A DNA stretch of 64,000 nt from Henckelia pumila (lineage: Eukaryota; Streptophyta; Magnoliopsida; Lamiales; Gesneriaceae): positions 84,400,151 through 84,464,150 of the forward strand of contig NC_133120.1 in assembly GCF_033568475.1 (NCBI RefSeq), in the 5' to 3' direction. How positions within the stretch are numbered: position 1 is the first letter of the stretch; the number at the start of each line of letters is the position of its first letter. Below the pieces are notes generated by a model. That model saw nothing but the letters and a program-made list of their open reading frames with translations. It searched no databases and had not been told where the DNA came from. Shown here in pieces: positions 23,353 to 33,595 of the stretch. The translations under genes and the position numbers were made by a program.

Positions 23353-25155
23353 CTACTCCTTTGACCATCTTCTCTTAGAGTAGTTAGACTCATTCCATGG
23401 CCTTTTGAAATTAGATTGGTTTCCCTTTCTTCTTTCATTAGGTTTTGGTTTAATCCAAGTTCCTCTTTGATTAGAGATCTGGGGATCCACATATCCCAGC
23501 CCTCTATGCTTAGAGCTTCGTTCGTTAGATACTTTCTGATTTTTGTCAAGGCTGCACTCATCATGTTCATATATCGTGCTGGACCTGACAAATCTTATTT
23601 TGTTAAGATTGCCTTTGTCCAGGCTTGACTGAATACAAGATTCCATAGACTGTTCATTTGTTCCAAACCCTAGACCGGTTTTGTCATGTGCCGGTCTTTG
23701 GATTTCTTGAATCTTGTCAATGGTTACAGAAGATTTATTCCAAGCCTTAATTGTTTCAAGTAGTTTTTTGTTCTCAGTCAAGGTTGCTTGGAACACTCTT
23801 TTCAAGGTGTCATTCTCAGTAGCCAGCAGACTTAGCTTGACCTTAAGACCATCAAGCTCTTTTCGCTGCATGCAGCTTGATTCGCTTGACTTATCTTTTA
23901 GGTCAGCTCTTTCTGCCTTTACCTCCTCGAATTCCTTGGATAATGTTTTGTATTCATTAGCCATTTCGTGTAAAGCAGTAACTAGATCACTGTGAGTAAA
24001 TTCAGGTGAACCAAAGTCAAATACCTCCTCAGCTTCTTCTTCGATGTCAGCCATAAGGCATTCCACCTTTTCATCATCGCTGTCATCTGAAGAGCTTCCG
24101 GTATTGGGGTTGTCAGAGTCAGACTCAGCCCACTTGCTTTTGCTTTCGTCTGCTACTAGAACCCTTTGGTCTCTTCCTTTTCTAAACGTCCTCTTGTCCT
24201 CCTTGCCCCTTCTTCTTTCGAAGGATTGCTTCTGATCATTGCTCTTAGGCTTGGTGCAATCTGCAATGAAGTGGCCTGGCTTTCCACAGTTAAAACAAGT
24301 AGGACCATCGTCTGTATGGTCCGATTTATGATAATTTTTAAATTTAGAATTGTTTTTACGCATAAATCTACCAAATTTCTTGACAAACAGTGTCATGGCT
24401 TTGTTGCTGATTTGCTCAGCTGATCTCTTTGGAGCTTCCTCGACCGGTGGACGCATCACCGTTGAGGTTAAGGCCTTGGTTGGTTGAGAGGTAGATGGTT
24501 CATCTTCTGTCCTCATGTTGAGCTCGAACTCGTAGGCTTTGAGATCTGCAAAGAGATCATGCAGTTCAACCTTGCTTAAGTCTTTTGACTCCCTCATGGC
24601 CACTGTCTTGATCTCCCATTCTTTGGGCAAAGCTCTCATAACCTTCACAGCAATTTCACGGTTAGTATAAGTTTTTCCTAAAGCAATAAGATCACAAATG
24701 ATACTACTGAACCGTTCATCAAATTCAACCATGGTTTCCCCTGGCTTTATTTTGGCATTGTCATATTTTTGAATGGCCATGGTGAGCTTGTTTTCCTTGG
24801 TCTGGTCATTTCCTTCATACAGCTGAGTGAGCTTCTCCCAAATCTCCTTTGCTGTGGAGCATGACTTGATTTTGCTGAACATGTTCTTGTCCATTATTTT
24901 GTATAGGATGTCCCGGGCCACATTGTCAAGATTGGCCTTCTTTTTGTCCTCAGTAGTCCACTCAGCTCTTGGTTTCTCAATCATTTGTCCTGCACCAACG
25001 GTTAGAGCTGGGTTGACCTTCATGATTTTGATAGGACCGTCTGTTATGACATATAGCATGTCATCGTCCTGTGCTGCAAGATGTGCCTGCATGCGAATTT
25101 TCCAGTCATCATAATCTTTTTTAGAAAACATAGGAATTTTGTTGAAAGAAGTCAT
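23353..25155 (-). CDS. Copia-2 gag (capsid/nucleocapsid)
   Basis: An open frame of 600 residues starts 40 bases inside the primer site. The N-terminal two thirds match Copia capsid (UBN2-like: MTSFNKIPMFSKKDYDDWKI, AKEIWEKLTQLYEGNDQTK, FDERFSSIICDLIALG). A zinc knuckle CFNCGKPGHFIADC is at residues 287-300, then a basic stretch, an acidic stretch and a probable coiled coil. It packages element RNA into cytoplasmic virus-like particles in this family. The frame ends at 23353; pol follows in the same frame after further stops, so a gag-pol fusion is not made now. Gag itself looks complete. Confidence 0.88.
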   Translation of the reverse strand: MTSFNKIPMFSKKDYDDWKIRMQAHLAAQDDDMLYVITDGPIKIMKVNPALTVGAGQMIEKPRAEWTTEDKKKANLDNVARDILYKIMDKNMFSKIKSCSTAKEIWEKLTQLYEGNDQTKENKLTMAIQKYDNAKIKPGETMVEFDERFSSIICDLIALGKTYTNREIAVKVMRALPKEWEIKTVAMRESKDLSKVELHDLFADLKAYEFELNMRTEDEPSTSQPTKALTSTVMRPPVEEAPKRSAEQISNKAMTLFVKKFGRFMRKNNSKFKNYHKSDHTDDGPTCFNCGKPGHFIADCTKPKSNDQKQSFERRRGKEDKRTFRKGRDQRVLVADESKSKWAESDSDNPNTGSSSDDSDDEKVECLMADIEEEAEEVFDFGSPEFTHSDLVTALHEMANEYKTLSKEFEEVKAERADLKDKSSESSCMQRKELDGLKVKLSLLATENDTLKRVFQATLTENKKLLETIKAWNKSSVTIDKIQEIQRPAHDKTGLGFGTNEQSMESCIQSSLDKGNLNKIRFVRSSTIYEHDECSLDKNQKVSNERSSKHRGLGYVDPQISNQRGTWIKPKPNERRKGNQSNFKRPWNESNYSKRRWSKE

Positions 25156-25194
25156 GATTTTAAAACTTTAGATCAGCAGTTGAGAAAGGAACCC

Positions 25195-25206
25195 GCTCTG
25201 ATACCA
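25195..25206 (-). other. Copia-2 primer-binding site
   Basis: Minus-strand TGGTATCAGAGC, two bases inside the 5' LTR, is the classical complement of the initiator tRNA-Met 3' end. Confidence 0.9.
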
Positions 25207-25208
25207 CT

Positions 25209-26485
25209 TGTTGGGATCGGTTCAGAGGGTAGAGGGGGGGTGAATACACTCTGAAACTTATTTTCTTTCTTTTCAAAATGATCAAGTGAAGTTTAGTTCA
25301 CTTAATCTGTTTTCTCAACTTCTAAAATGGTTTGAACAACTTAAATAGTGCGGAAATAGTTCAGAGGTTTTAGTGATGCAAAGGCAAGTTTTAACACGAT
25401 GTATGAGCAATATATAAGATAAATATGCAGTAAAGACTAAGGCACAATTTATGGAAGTTCGAAGACTTAATCCTTCTACGTCTCCCCTTCTTCCACTTAG
25501 GAAGGAATTCACTAGAAAACTTTGGTTATTACAACGTCTTGCAATACACCCACTTCAGACTTAGGACTTATCCAATGCCTAATCCAAAACTCCTAGATTT
25601 ACACAGATAAGATTCTCAGTTCTTATCAGACTGGTGGAAGCTTTCAGAGTAGCTTCAAGTCTCTTCAATAATGAATACAGTCCGGTTGAGCTTCTCAAAC
25701 TGCAGAGCGGTCGAGAGGCTTGGAAACCCTAGGATGATCCTTGAAGATCAGATATGTAAACTGTAGGCGAAGGTTTATTTGAGCAGCAAGTGAATGATCT
25801 TGTAAGTGTGCTCAAGTATTGCTTCAATATATCAGATGAGGACTTCTGATAGTATTCAAGTGATTGAGTTGATTGAGATTTTTCGTGTTTCTTATCTTCC
25901 TTGTCACTTCTTGAGCAATCTTCCCTTTATATAGGTCAATCACCAACGTCTTTATTTTGAACGTTCTGATGCTGCATTGAATGCACATTTAATGCTTCAT
26001 AAATGCATTGATGATTCTGCATGAAGATCGTACACTTCTTTAAATGCACACAACTTCCAGGGTCCAAAACTGGTATAAACGGTCGAATGCTTTATCTGTA
26101 GCCATTCTGCATTTTTGCCATTTTAGTGCAACCTGTTGTCTCGATGCAAGAGTCAACAGATCTTCTGATACGCCGGTTCTGCTTTTGATAAAAGATCTTG
26201 CAATGAACGTCTTGTCTCAAGTATTTGTCTTGAGATATCTTGATAGGCAGTTGACTTTCTACCGGTAGATAGATTTATCCTCTGCTGGTTTGAATAACCA
26301 GTCGATAGGCTTGTGAATGCAACCGGTCGAGAGACAAAGGCGGTTGACAAGCTTCCGGTAGATAACTTGAAGGGTTTAGACGGTTGCGGTAGGAGTTGTA
26401 GTAGATTCCTGAAATACAAAAGATTGGCAGCACATTCCTATACAATGAGTTGTTGTTTGTTATCACCAAAATGTCAGATTCAACA
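25209..26485 (-). repeat. Copia-2 LTR (5' LTR)
   Basis: 1277-bp LTR pairing with 15317-16593. For the minus-strand element this copy holds the promoter. It is followed by target duplication AACTC at 26486-26490. Confidence 0.95.
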
Positions 26486-27201
26486 AACTCGGAGTTCAAA
26501 CTCAATCAAATTCGATATACAAATCAAACCGAACCAAAACCGATAACTCAAACTCGATTTCGACGGCATAACGGCTATAAATCGACTATCCGGAAAATAC
26601 TCAAATCATCCAACAACATCACAATAACTCAATCATCATCACAATCCATCAAAACAACTCAAATCCAACCTCAATCAAAAATCACCATTTTCGAAAATAT
26701 GCCTCTAAAATCATATAAAATCCAAACTTCGTTCTTTTTCCAAACCGACTTCGAATACACGATCTATACTAGCTCAAGAACGACATACTCCAATATTATC
26801 AAATTCTGACAACTCAACAAAATCGAAGTTCAAGAGATCGAAGCAAAACTTACGTCTAAACGAAGCCCTCGTTGTGGTGATCGTGAATCTCAACTCGGAA
26901 ATGAAATCTAACGGTCGGATCGAGCGAATCGAGCGGAGAGAAAGCTTGAAGAAACGATTTGGCTATGGCTTCTTCAGTACGTACGAAATGGGAGGAAGGA
27001 GAAGAAAGGAGAGGAATGGGTCAAGGTGATGGGAAAGCCAACTTGCATGAGATAATATATTAAATCCAATATTTGCATTTCAGTCCTTTATTTCTCCAAT
27101 CTTGCAAAGTAACCCCCTGCTAAATAACAAAACAATCCTCAATCACTGAAAACCCTGATTATCTCGATTAAACTCAATTATAATAAAATCGGGGCATTAC
27201 A
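26486..27201 (-). repeat. Gypsy 5' LTR, part beyond the Copia-2 insertion
   Basis: Continues the Gypsy LTR begun at 14029 and matches 8284-8999 of the sister LTR, ending GGGGCATTACA. The first five bases are the duplicated Copia-2 target. Confidence 0.93.
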
Positions 27202-27206
27202 ATCTA

Positions 27207-28249
27207 GTTCCACCAATTTTTAATCAATGTCTTCGAAATCATTCAAAAAATCTGCAGCATTGAAACTAGTTGAACCAATTAAATGGTCACTATTTTCAAA
27301 AAAATTGGTCTCTTTTTTCTTTCCCCTTTGTCGATTCTTTATAGAGCTTACATAGGTGCTCAGGGGTTCGACAAATATGTGACCAATGTCCTGGAGTGCC
27401 ACATCTATAACAAACACTCTCAGTTTTTTTTGAGTGATTTTCATTTTCACTCGTATTTTCATGCTGCCTTTTTGGTGGGTGGTTCGTGACGTTCTTTTGA
27501 GATGAGTTATTGAAGTAACTATCTCGATTATTTTCATATCCACGGCCGCGACCGCGATCATTTTTACGTCCACGCCCATGTCCTCGACCTCGTCCACGAC
27601 CAAAATCTGGTCTATGCCTTTGATTTTGATTTTCATTTTTCATTACGACATTTGCTTCAGGAAATGCCGTTGATCCGGTGGGTCGGGATTGATGATTTCT
27701 TATTAATAATTCGTTGTTCTTTTCCGCCACAAGAAGACATGCAATGAGTTCAGAATATCTCGTAAAACCACCCACTCTATACTGTTGCTGTAGAGTTATA
27801 TTTGATGCGTGAAAAGTGGAAAATGTTTTCTCAAGCATTTTCTTCTCTGTGACTTCAAGTCCACAGAATTTTAATTGCGAGACTATTCGATACATCGCAG
27901 AATTATAATCACTGACTTTTTTAAAGTCTTGGAATCTCAACGTATTCCATTCATCACGGTCGGTCGGGAGTATCACTTCCCTTATATGCTCAAATCTTTC
28001 TTTCAACCCTTTCCATAAAATCATTGGGTCTTTTTCTGTGAGATACTCATATTTCAACCCTTCATCAAGATGTCGGCGTAAGAAAATCATTGTCTTTGCT
28101 TTATCTTGTGAGGTTGATATATTTATTTTTTTGATGGTATCACTTAGACCCAATGACTCAAGATGCATCTCAACATCAAGAGTCAATGACATATAATTTT
28201 TTCCAGTGATATCGAGTGCAACGAATTCAAGCTTTGCCAAGTTTGACAT
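27207..28249 (-). pseudogene. Copia-1 gag, separated from pol by the Gypsy
   Basis: The minus-strand frame starts at the ATG at 28249 (MSNLAKLEFVALDITGKNYM), a typical Copia gag start. Capsid features include TIKKINISTSQDKAKTMIFL and LKYEYLTEKDP. After an RG/GR-rich basic stretch (GRGRGHGRGR) comes a zinc knuckle CYRCGTPGHWSHIC. A run of seven T near 27297 shifts the frame at DQFF; the tail ENSDHLIGSTSFNAADFLND continues in the next frame to 27220. The Gypsy then interrupts the element and pol resumes at 7050. Confidence 0.88.
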
Positions 28250-29091
28250 GGTGGTACTAGAAAAATAACAATGCATTTTATTAGTTAATTTCCATTAATA
28301 TGACAATACAAAATAATGAAAAAATGAAAATTACAAGTGCGTATACAAATAGATAAAAAGTATGTGGTGGAAAATCGCTGGTGAGTACAAGACTCGTGAG
28401 CATGATGATCATAATCGTTATGAAAAATAGCCTTATAAATGTCATCATCTCCATCTTCGAAAAAACCGAGGATAAATAATTTATAAAAGGAGTGAGTTTT
28501 GGTGTGATTGAAAATGAGTTTGAGTGATCATATATATAGGCAAAAAACTAGCCGTTTATGACCGTTTGTGACCGTTGGGGGTAAGAAAAAATCGAGTATG
28601 TGTTGAATAAAAATTTGTGATAATGATGCAATGCATATAATGATAATCATAATTAAATAATTATGTATATCATATCACATTATTATAAGGTCGGTGTCGT
28701 AGACAACCTTTTATATAATATTGTGAAATTATACTAATATAGTTAGTATAAAGTCAGGTACAGTATATCATATCACATTATTATAAGATCGGTGTTGTAG
28801 ACAACCTTTTATATAATATCATGAAATTATACTAATATGATTATAATGTTTAAAAACCTTAAAGACTTTTATACTTGTCGTATCCCTTACCGGGAGTGTG
28901 GGATGTTGTCCTAATATCCTCTCAGGATTTATAACAAGTTTTGTAACATGATATTATATATTAATATATACACAATAAAAATATATAAACAGTAAAATAA
29001 AAATTCTTACTTGTTGAATATTTTTGACATCTTCTTGTATTTTGAAGCGTCGGAAATTATAGGGAACCTTCGAGCGATCGTGCTGATAACG
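28250..29091 (-). other. Copia-1 leader with 98-bp tandem repeat
   Basis: Untranslated leader between the 5' LTR and gag. It contains two tandem copies of a 98-bp unit (28665-28762 and 28763-about 28850) including the motif GTAGACAACCTTTTATATAAT. No gene seen. Confidence 0.75.
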
Positions 29092-29368
29092 TGTTGTGAA
29101 AAAGTAAAATTTTATGGTAAAAAGTAAAAACTCCAAAACTCAAAATATATCAAACTCTACACTTTATAATATTTTTCTCTCAACTCAATTGTATTTTTCA
29201 TCACAAATGAAGACCTATTTATATATCCACATTTGAGATTAGTCCAAAAATAAATACATCATCCTTTACATCATCACACACTAATTTTCCACATTTTACA
29301 ACTCAATATTCAACATTCAACATTCAATATTCAACATAATATTAATAATAATAATATATTTTTCAACA
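29092..29368 (-). repeat. Copia-1 LTR (5' LTR)
   Basis: 277-bp LTR matching 2971-3247. Followed by target duplication ATAAT at 29369-29373. Confidence 0.95.
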
Positions 29369-29373
29369 ATAAT

Positions 29374-31022
29374 TAATATTTTTAATCAAATCATTAGTTG
29401 ATTTAAAATTAATGAATGTAACAAAAGTAAAACGTGACTAATTATTTCATTTAAATAAGATGTAAGAGTTGACTGAATAACCCTTTTTTTTTTCTCATGT
29501 TGCGGGTTGGTGGGGGGTTTAAGGGCAGGGGCGGGAAGGTTTTTTTTTTTTTTTTTTTTGAATGGGTTTATGAAACAATATTAATGGGTTAAAAAATGAA
29601 ACAATATTAATTTATATATGTTGGGTTTTTTTACATAAAACTTAGAGACTTCTTCCAAAATTGGAAACTTTTGTATGTTTACTAGCTCTTTGGACTGTAA
29701 GAGCTGATGAATTTTTTGGAAGGTGTTACGATCAAAGAGTTTCTAAGCTGTGTTCGGATTCATAGATTTGTATTTGTTGGTGGATTTCAAATCAAATCAT
29801 TTTTAATTCATGGAGTGCATTAGAAATTAAACAAAATATACTCAACTACTATAAGGGATTTCAAATCATTCGACATTTCAATTTTGAACCAAATGAATAC
29901 AATGGATTTGATACGTGGATTTAAAAACCAATTCGATTAAAATCCATCGATCCAAACGTAATATTAACAAATCAACACTTCGATAGTGAAAAGCTGGAGC
30001 ATCAATGAGTGTGATTCTATTACATAATTAATGTGATTATGCATGCATGTATATAAGAAAATTATAATTATTAACTATCCGTTGAAAATAAAGTTTATGA
30101 CATAAGGTACATTTTTCAATTAGGTGTCATATTTCAAGCCCAATTATTTGATGATAACAACTGCAACTGTTTGTATAGCATGGGTCGGAGATTTACTGAT
30201 GTAGGGTTTAAGAAAGTGAAATAATCCATGGAGAAGAAGGAACATAACTTTTAGATATAAACTCACCATGTGGCCGTGCCCAATATCTATTTCATCCGGA
30301 CCACTAGACATGGAAACTAATAATGTTTAAATCAAAATCACTATCACTATAAATTTCGACCGCCTAAAATAAATATATAAAAATGTATCTATGGACCCAT
30401 GCCACCTTTCGGAGTTGGACCAACGGTGGAGGTAGTTGTTGTTGGCAAATGTTGTGATGAAATATCAATAACATGGAAGGATTTTGTAGAGGAACAAGGG
30501 ACATCACATGACCCTCTAAAAATTTCGAACTTTTTTTTCTTTAAATTATTATTATTATTTTGCTAAATTTAATACATCACTAAATGACTCTTTGTATTAT
30601 GCATTTCCGACACCCCGAGTCAAAATTTTCATATTCCAACAATTTTTCCACTCTATGACCCTTTTTTCCCTTCAATGAATCTGAGGTGCTCTATCAATTA
30701 AACTCTTTCAGCCTCCTATTTTTATTAAACTGTAATGCTCCAAATATCTAGACTCTAGAGTATTTATTTATTTAATCTTTAACCAATGGAATTTTTGCTT
30801 GTTATTTTTTTCTTTTTTAATCTTTTGCCTTTCTTTTGTAAATTGTAAGTTTTCTTTTTACGTTCGGGAAAAAAAAATCCTAAATCCACCTTCTGATCAA
30901 TACAATTATGTCAATTTAATTTCTACCTGGAATAACATTCTTTATCACTAAATGATCATTTAAAGATGTTGTATTGATTAAATCATGGGATAAATTACTT
31001 CAAATGTAGCATAAACTCAACC
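29374..31022. other. Noncoding AT-rich spacer with a possible MITE
   Basis: No gene seen. A run of about 22 T lies at about 29541-29562. Between about 29752 and 29960 the ends GTTCGGATTCATAGATTTG and AAATCCATCGATCCAAAC are imperfect inverted repeats, suggesting an old Harbinger-type MITE, but the target duplication is not clear. Confidence 0.45.
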
Positions 31023-31030
31023 CATATGAC

Positions 31031-31385
31031 TAGGGCTGGGAAAAAAATACCAAAATGTCGTCTTACCGCCTATATCGTATCGAAAAAAGACCGTATACCG
31101 TACCGAAATTTTCGGTATCGATATCGGTATAGGATTTTCAAATTTTTGGTATTTCGTTATACCGAAAAAAAATTCAGTATACACGGTATCGGTATAATAC
31201 GGCGTATACCGACATTTTTTTAAAAAAATAGTTTAAAAAAATCGATATACACGGTATCATACCGATACCGTATCGAATTTCGGTATTCAGTACGGTATTA
31301 ATATGGATTTATGTCATACCGAAATTTTCGGTACGATATGCGGTAATCGTTGAATACCACGGTATACCGTACCGAACCATCCCTA
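31031..31385. mobile_element. 355-bp hAT MITE
   Basis: The element starts TAGGGCTGGG and ends CCATCCCTA and is bounded by a perfect 8-bp target duplication CATATGAC (31023-31030 and 31386-31393), the hAT signature. The interior consists of many degenerate direct and inverted copies of an ACCGAAATTTTCGGTA / GGTATACCGTACCG motif, so it can fold extensively. It encodes nothing; the open frame across it is an artefact. Confidence 0.92.
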
Positions 31386-31561
31386 CATATGACCACGTGT
31401 TAAGGCAACCAAAAGGTAATTACACAATCGGTTAGATATGTTAAAACGCGTTGACGGACAGACCAATCTGTAACCCCACACAACCTACCTATTTGGCGAG
31501 ACATGGTGGGTCTAGCAATTTTTTAGTTATATTAGACATGTCGAAGTAGGGGTTGACCCGC

Positions 31562-33089
31562 TGTAGTGACCCGCTCCGTGATCAGCTACTAATCAGAAGC
31601 TTAAGCATGCATTTAACTTAAATAATAAAATCATCAGAATTAACAGTGGAAAAAGCATAAATAAATCCCTAAATAAAGATACAACCAAATCGAATGCCCA
31701 AATGTATCAGAGACAAAAGCCTAGACAGATATCCTTGCTGGTCATCAATCGCCTAAGCTCTCCTGGAACCACCCGTCTCATCCAGCCGCAAACCTGCCCC
31801 ATGGAATAGGGTGTCCAGATACAACAAAATACGAGATGTGAGCATGAAAAGCTCAGTACGAGAGTATGAGTATACGGTATTATATGTGCATGTATGCAAG
31901 TGAACTGAGTACCAAGACACGAGGTCAAGAATATCTGATCAAGAACAAACTTGGGTCCAGGTATGTATCACGCTGAGCCGTCGCTACAGGAGGTGACCAA
32001 CATACTCAGAAGCCCTGATGGTGACCTAACACAAGTACACGTGTCCAACCAAATATCAGTGACCTAACACGAGATCCGTGTCCAACTGATATTGGTGACC
32101 TAACACGTGTCTTTGTGTCCAACCATCTACTGACAGGATAAATATCCAAATATCGGATATCGCAAGGATACATGCTCAATATGCTCATGTATGCAACATA
32201 CAGTCGTGACATGCTATATATATAAAGACATATAAAACATGCAATCACATAATCCATGCAAACACATAATACATGCATACTCAATCTGGATATCTCGAAT
32301 AATACTTCCGTACCTTACTAAGGCAGATCCTAGAAGCTCCCATCTAGGTCCAAGCCTACCACGCAACACTACGACATAAATAACCATGCATTATCTAGCA
32401 TGCCAAACATCACCTACTAGGCTCTAAAGGCTTAATTAAACTATAGTCTACTCCCTATTTACTATAGGAAACCAAAGCAATACCTTCGTCCGTCGTCAGC
32501 CCGCTGATGACGTATGCCCCAGAGCCTGGGCATAGCCTAGCTACGACCCCTAGACGCCTCGCCAGAGCTCCGCCGCCTGGCTGCTACTGCGGACACTGTC
32601 CGCTATAAAAAAAAATACTATTTCCTACTCCAACTCTTAAAGAAAGAGTCCCAAAGCCCTTAAATAGAGCGATTACCGGGAGAGGAGAGGAATTTTTGCA
32701 CTTCAAAATGAGGAATTCGGACCCCTATTTATAGGCGAAGTTCGGACGGTCTGAACTGGGTTCGGACGGCCCGAACTGCCACTTGTCCGAGCCATTTTGA
32801 CACCTGGGCTCTGCTGAGTTCGGACGGTCCGAACTCGGGTTTGGACGGCCCGAAGTGGTTCGGAGGGCCCGAACTGGTCCGGGTGCTCCGAACTGTTTTG
32901 GTCCTTCTGAACTCATTTTTGGACCCCCGGGACCTAACCTACCATTTTCGGATGTTCCGGATCTGATTTTCCACTTATTTTTACCAAATAAGGACTCTTT
33001 AAACATGTTTTGACACTTTTAAAATTATATGTCATTTTCTAACATGTTTAAAATCACTTAATCTTGTAAAATGGAATCGGGCTACTACA
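31562..33089. repeat. Solo LTR of a Gypsy-type element
   Basis: A 1528-bp unit starts TGTAGTGACCCG and ends GGGCTACTACA, with matching TG...CA termini. It is bounded by a perfect 5-bp target duplication CCCGC (31557-31561 and 33090-33094). No internal retroviral genes are present, so recombination between LTRs has removed the rest. Inside are imperfect tandem repeats of a GTGACCTAACACGTGTCC motif (about 32018-32130) and a cluster of GTTCGGACGGTCCGAAC inverted motifs (about 32740-32900). Orientation is not decided because the ends are near-palindromic. Confidence 0.88.
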
Positions 33090-33094
33090 CCCGC

Positions 33095-33592
33095 AACCTG
33101 TCACAACCCATCATTTGGGGGGACGATGATCACTGAAAAATTATCAACTCAATCGACTTATAACGAGCTAGACGCGCCAATCTGATGGTCCCCCAATTTA
33201 TTTTACAGCTATACGATCAGTAAAGGATGTTATCATATATGATTTCGGAAATATTTGAGATATAATTTATTTCAAATTAATATGAGCTAAATGTTGGTGG
33301 GACATTTTAATATGATGATATCATAGACTTTCCCAAGTAGCTTTGTAGCAAAAAATCTCCACTAATTCGAACATCAATTCTCGGTCCATCGATTATATTC
33401 TCTTCCACTTTGGGCCTTTGGCACTGTGTATTTTATCATGTGTAAATTGGAGAAATAAAGTGGAAAACACATTGGGGCTCCATCAGCCTTAATTTCCACT
33501 TACCTGCTACAAAAAATTAGCTGTACGTAATCCTAAAGGGGGTGTTGGAACCTGGGAAAAAATGGACCCGGTTACGTATTAATTTCGTTTTA
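33095..33592. other. Noncoding spacer
   Basis: No gene, RNA or repeat with recognisable ends seen. Confidence 0.6.
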
Positions 33593-33595
33593 TTA

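Larger units (their letters stand above)
15317..26485 (-). mobile_element. Copia-2 (SIRE/Maximus-like) inserted in the Gypsy LTR
   Basis: Two LTRs of exactly 1277 bp (15317-16593 and 25209-26485) start TGTTGGGATCGG and end ATTCAACA. They are bounded by the perfect 5-bp duplication AACTC (15312-15316, 26486-26490). The sister Gypsy LTR at 8280-8300 shows the empty target. About 17-18 LTR differences by eye (about 1.4 percent) make it the youngest of the three. Reading on minus: primer site, gag, pol, then a long extra ORF between pol and the 3' LTR. An extra 3' ORF together with an LTR starting TGTTGAATC points to the SIRE/Maximus lineage. Total length is 11,169 bp. Confidence 0.96.
7056..27201 (-). 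mobile_element. Gypsy chromovirus (Tekay/Del-like) inserted in Copia-1
   Basis: LTRs at 7056-8999 and 14029-27201 (the right one interrupted by Copia-2) begin T(G/A)TGAGACCCC and end GGGGCATTACA. The target duplication ATCTA lies at 7051-7055 and 27202-27206, within Copia-1 between gag and protease. Internal genes read on minus as gag, protease, reverse transcriptase, RNase H, integrase and a chromodomain-like tail, the Ty3/Gypsy order. The minus-strand primer site TGGTATCAAAGCC (14012-14024) resembles the initiator-tRNA-Met site with one mismatch. The purine tract AGAGGGGGAGAAT (9000-9012) abuts the left LTR. Without Copia-2 the element is about 9.0 kb. LTR divergence over the compared 600 bases is about 1.8 percent by eye. 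Confidence 0.95.
2971..29368 (-). mobile_element. Copia-1: outer LTR retrotransposon of the three-level nest
   Basis: Two 277-bp LTRs (2971-3247 and 29092-29368) run TGTTGTG...TTCAACA and are bounded by the 5-bp target duplication ATAAT (2966-2970 and 29369-29373). Genes read on minus in Copia order: gag (right), protease, integrase, reverse transcriptase, RNase H (left). The LTRs differ at about 7 positions by eye (about 2.5 percent). A purine tract (minus AAGAGGGAG, 3248-3256) abuts the 3' LTR. Next to the 5' LTR the minus strand reads GTTATCAGCACGA, which is not the classical TGGTATCAGAGC primer site, so the primer is unassigned. The element's own length is about 6.25 kb; the rest is the nested Gypsy at 7056-27201. 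Confidence 0.95.

Noticed and set aside
29076..29091. Standard tRNA-Met primer site for Copia-1
   Set aside because: The sequence beside the LTR is GTTATCAGCACGA, which does not match TGGTATCAGAGC well enough to assign the primer.
31026..31223. Open frame in the hAT MITE rich in YRYRYR
   Set aside because: Produced by the GGTAT repeat motif; not coding.
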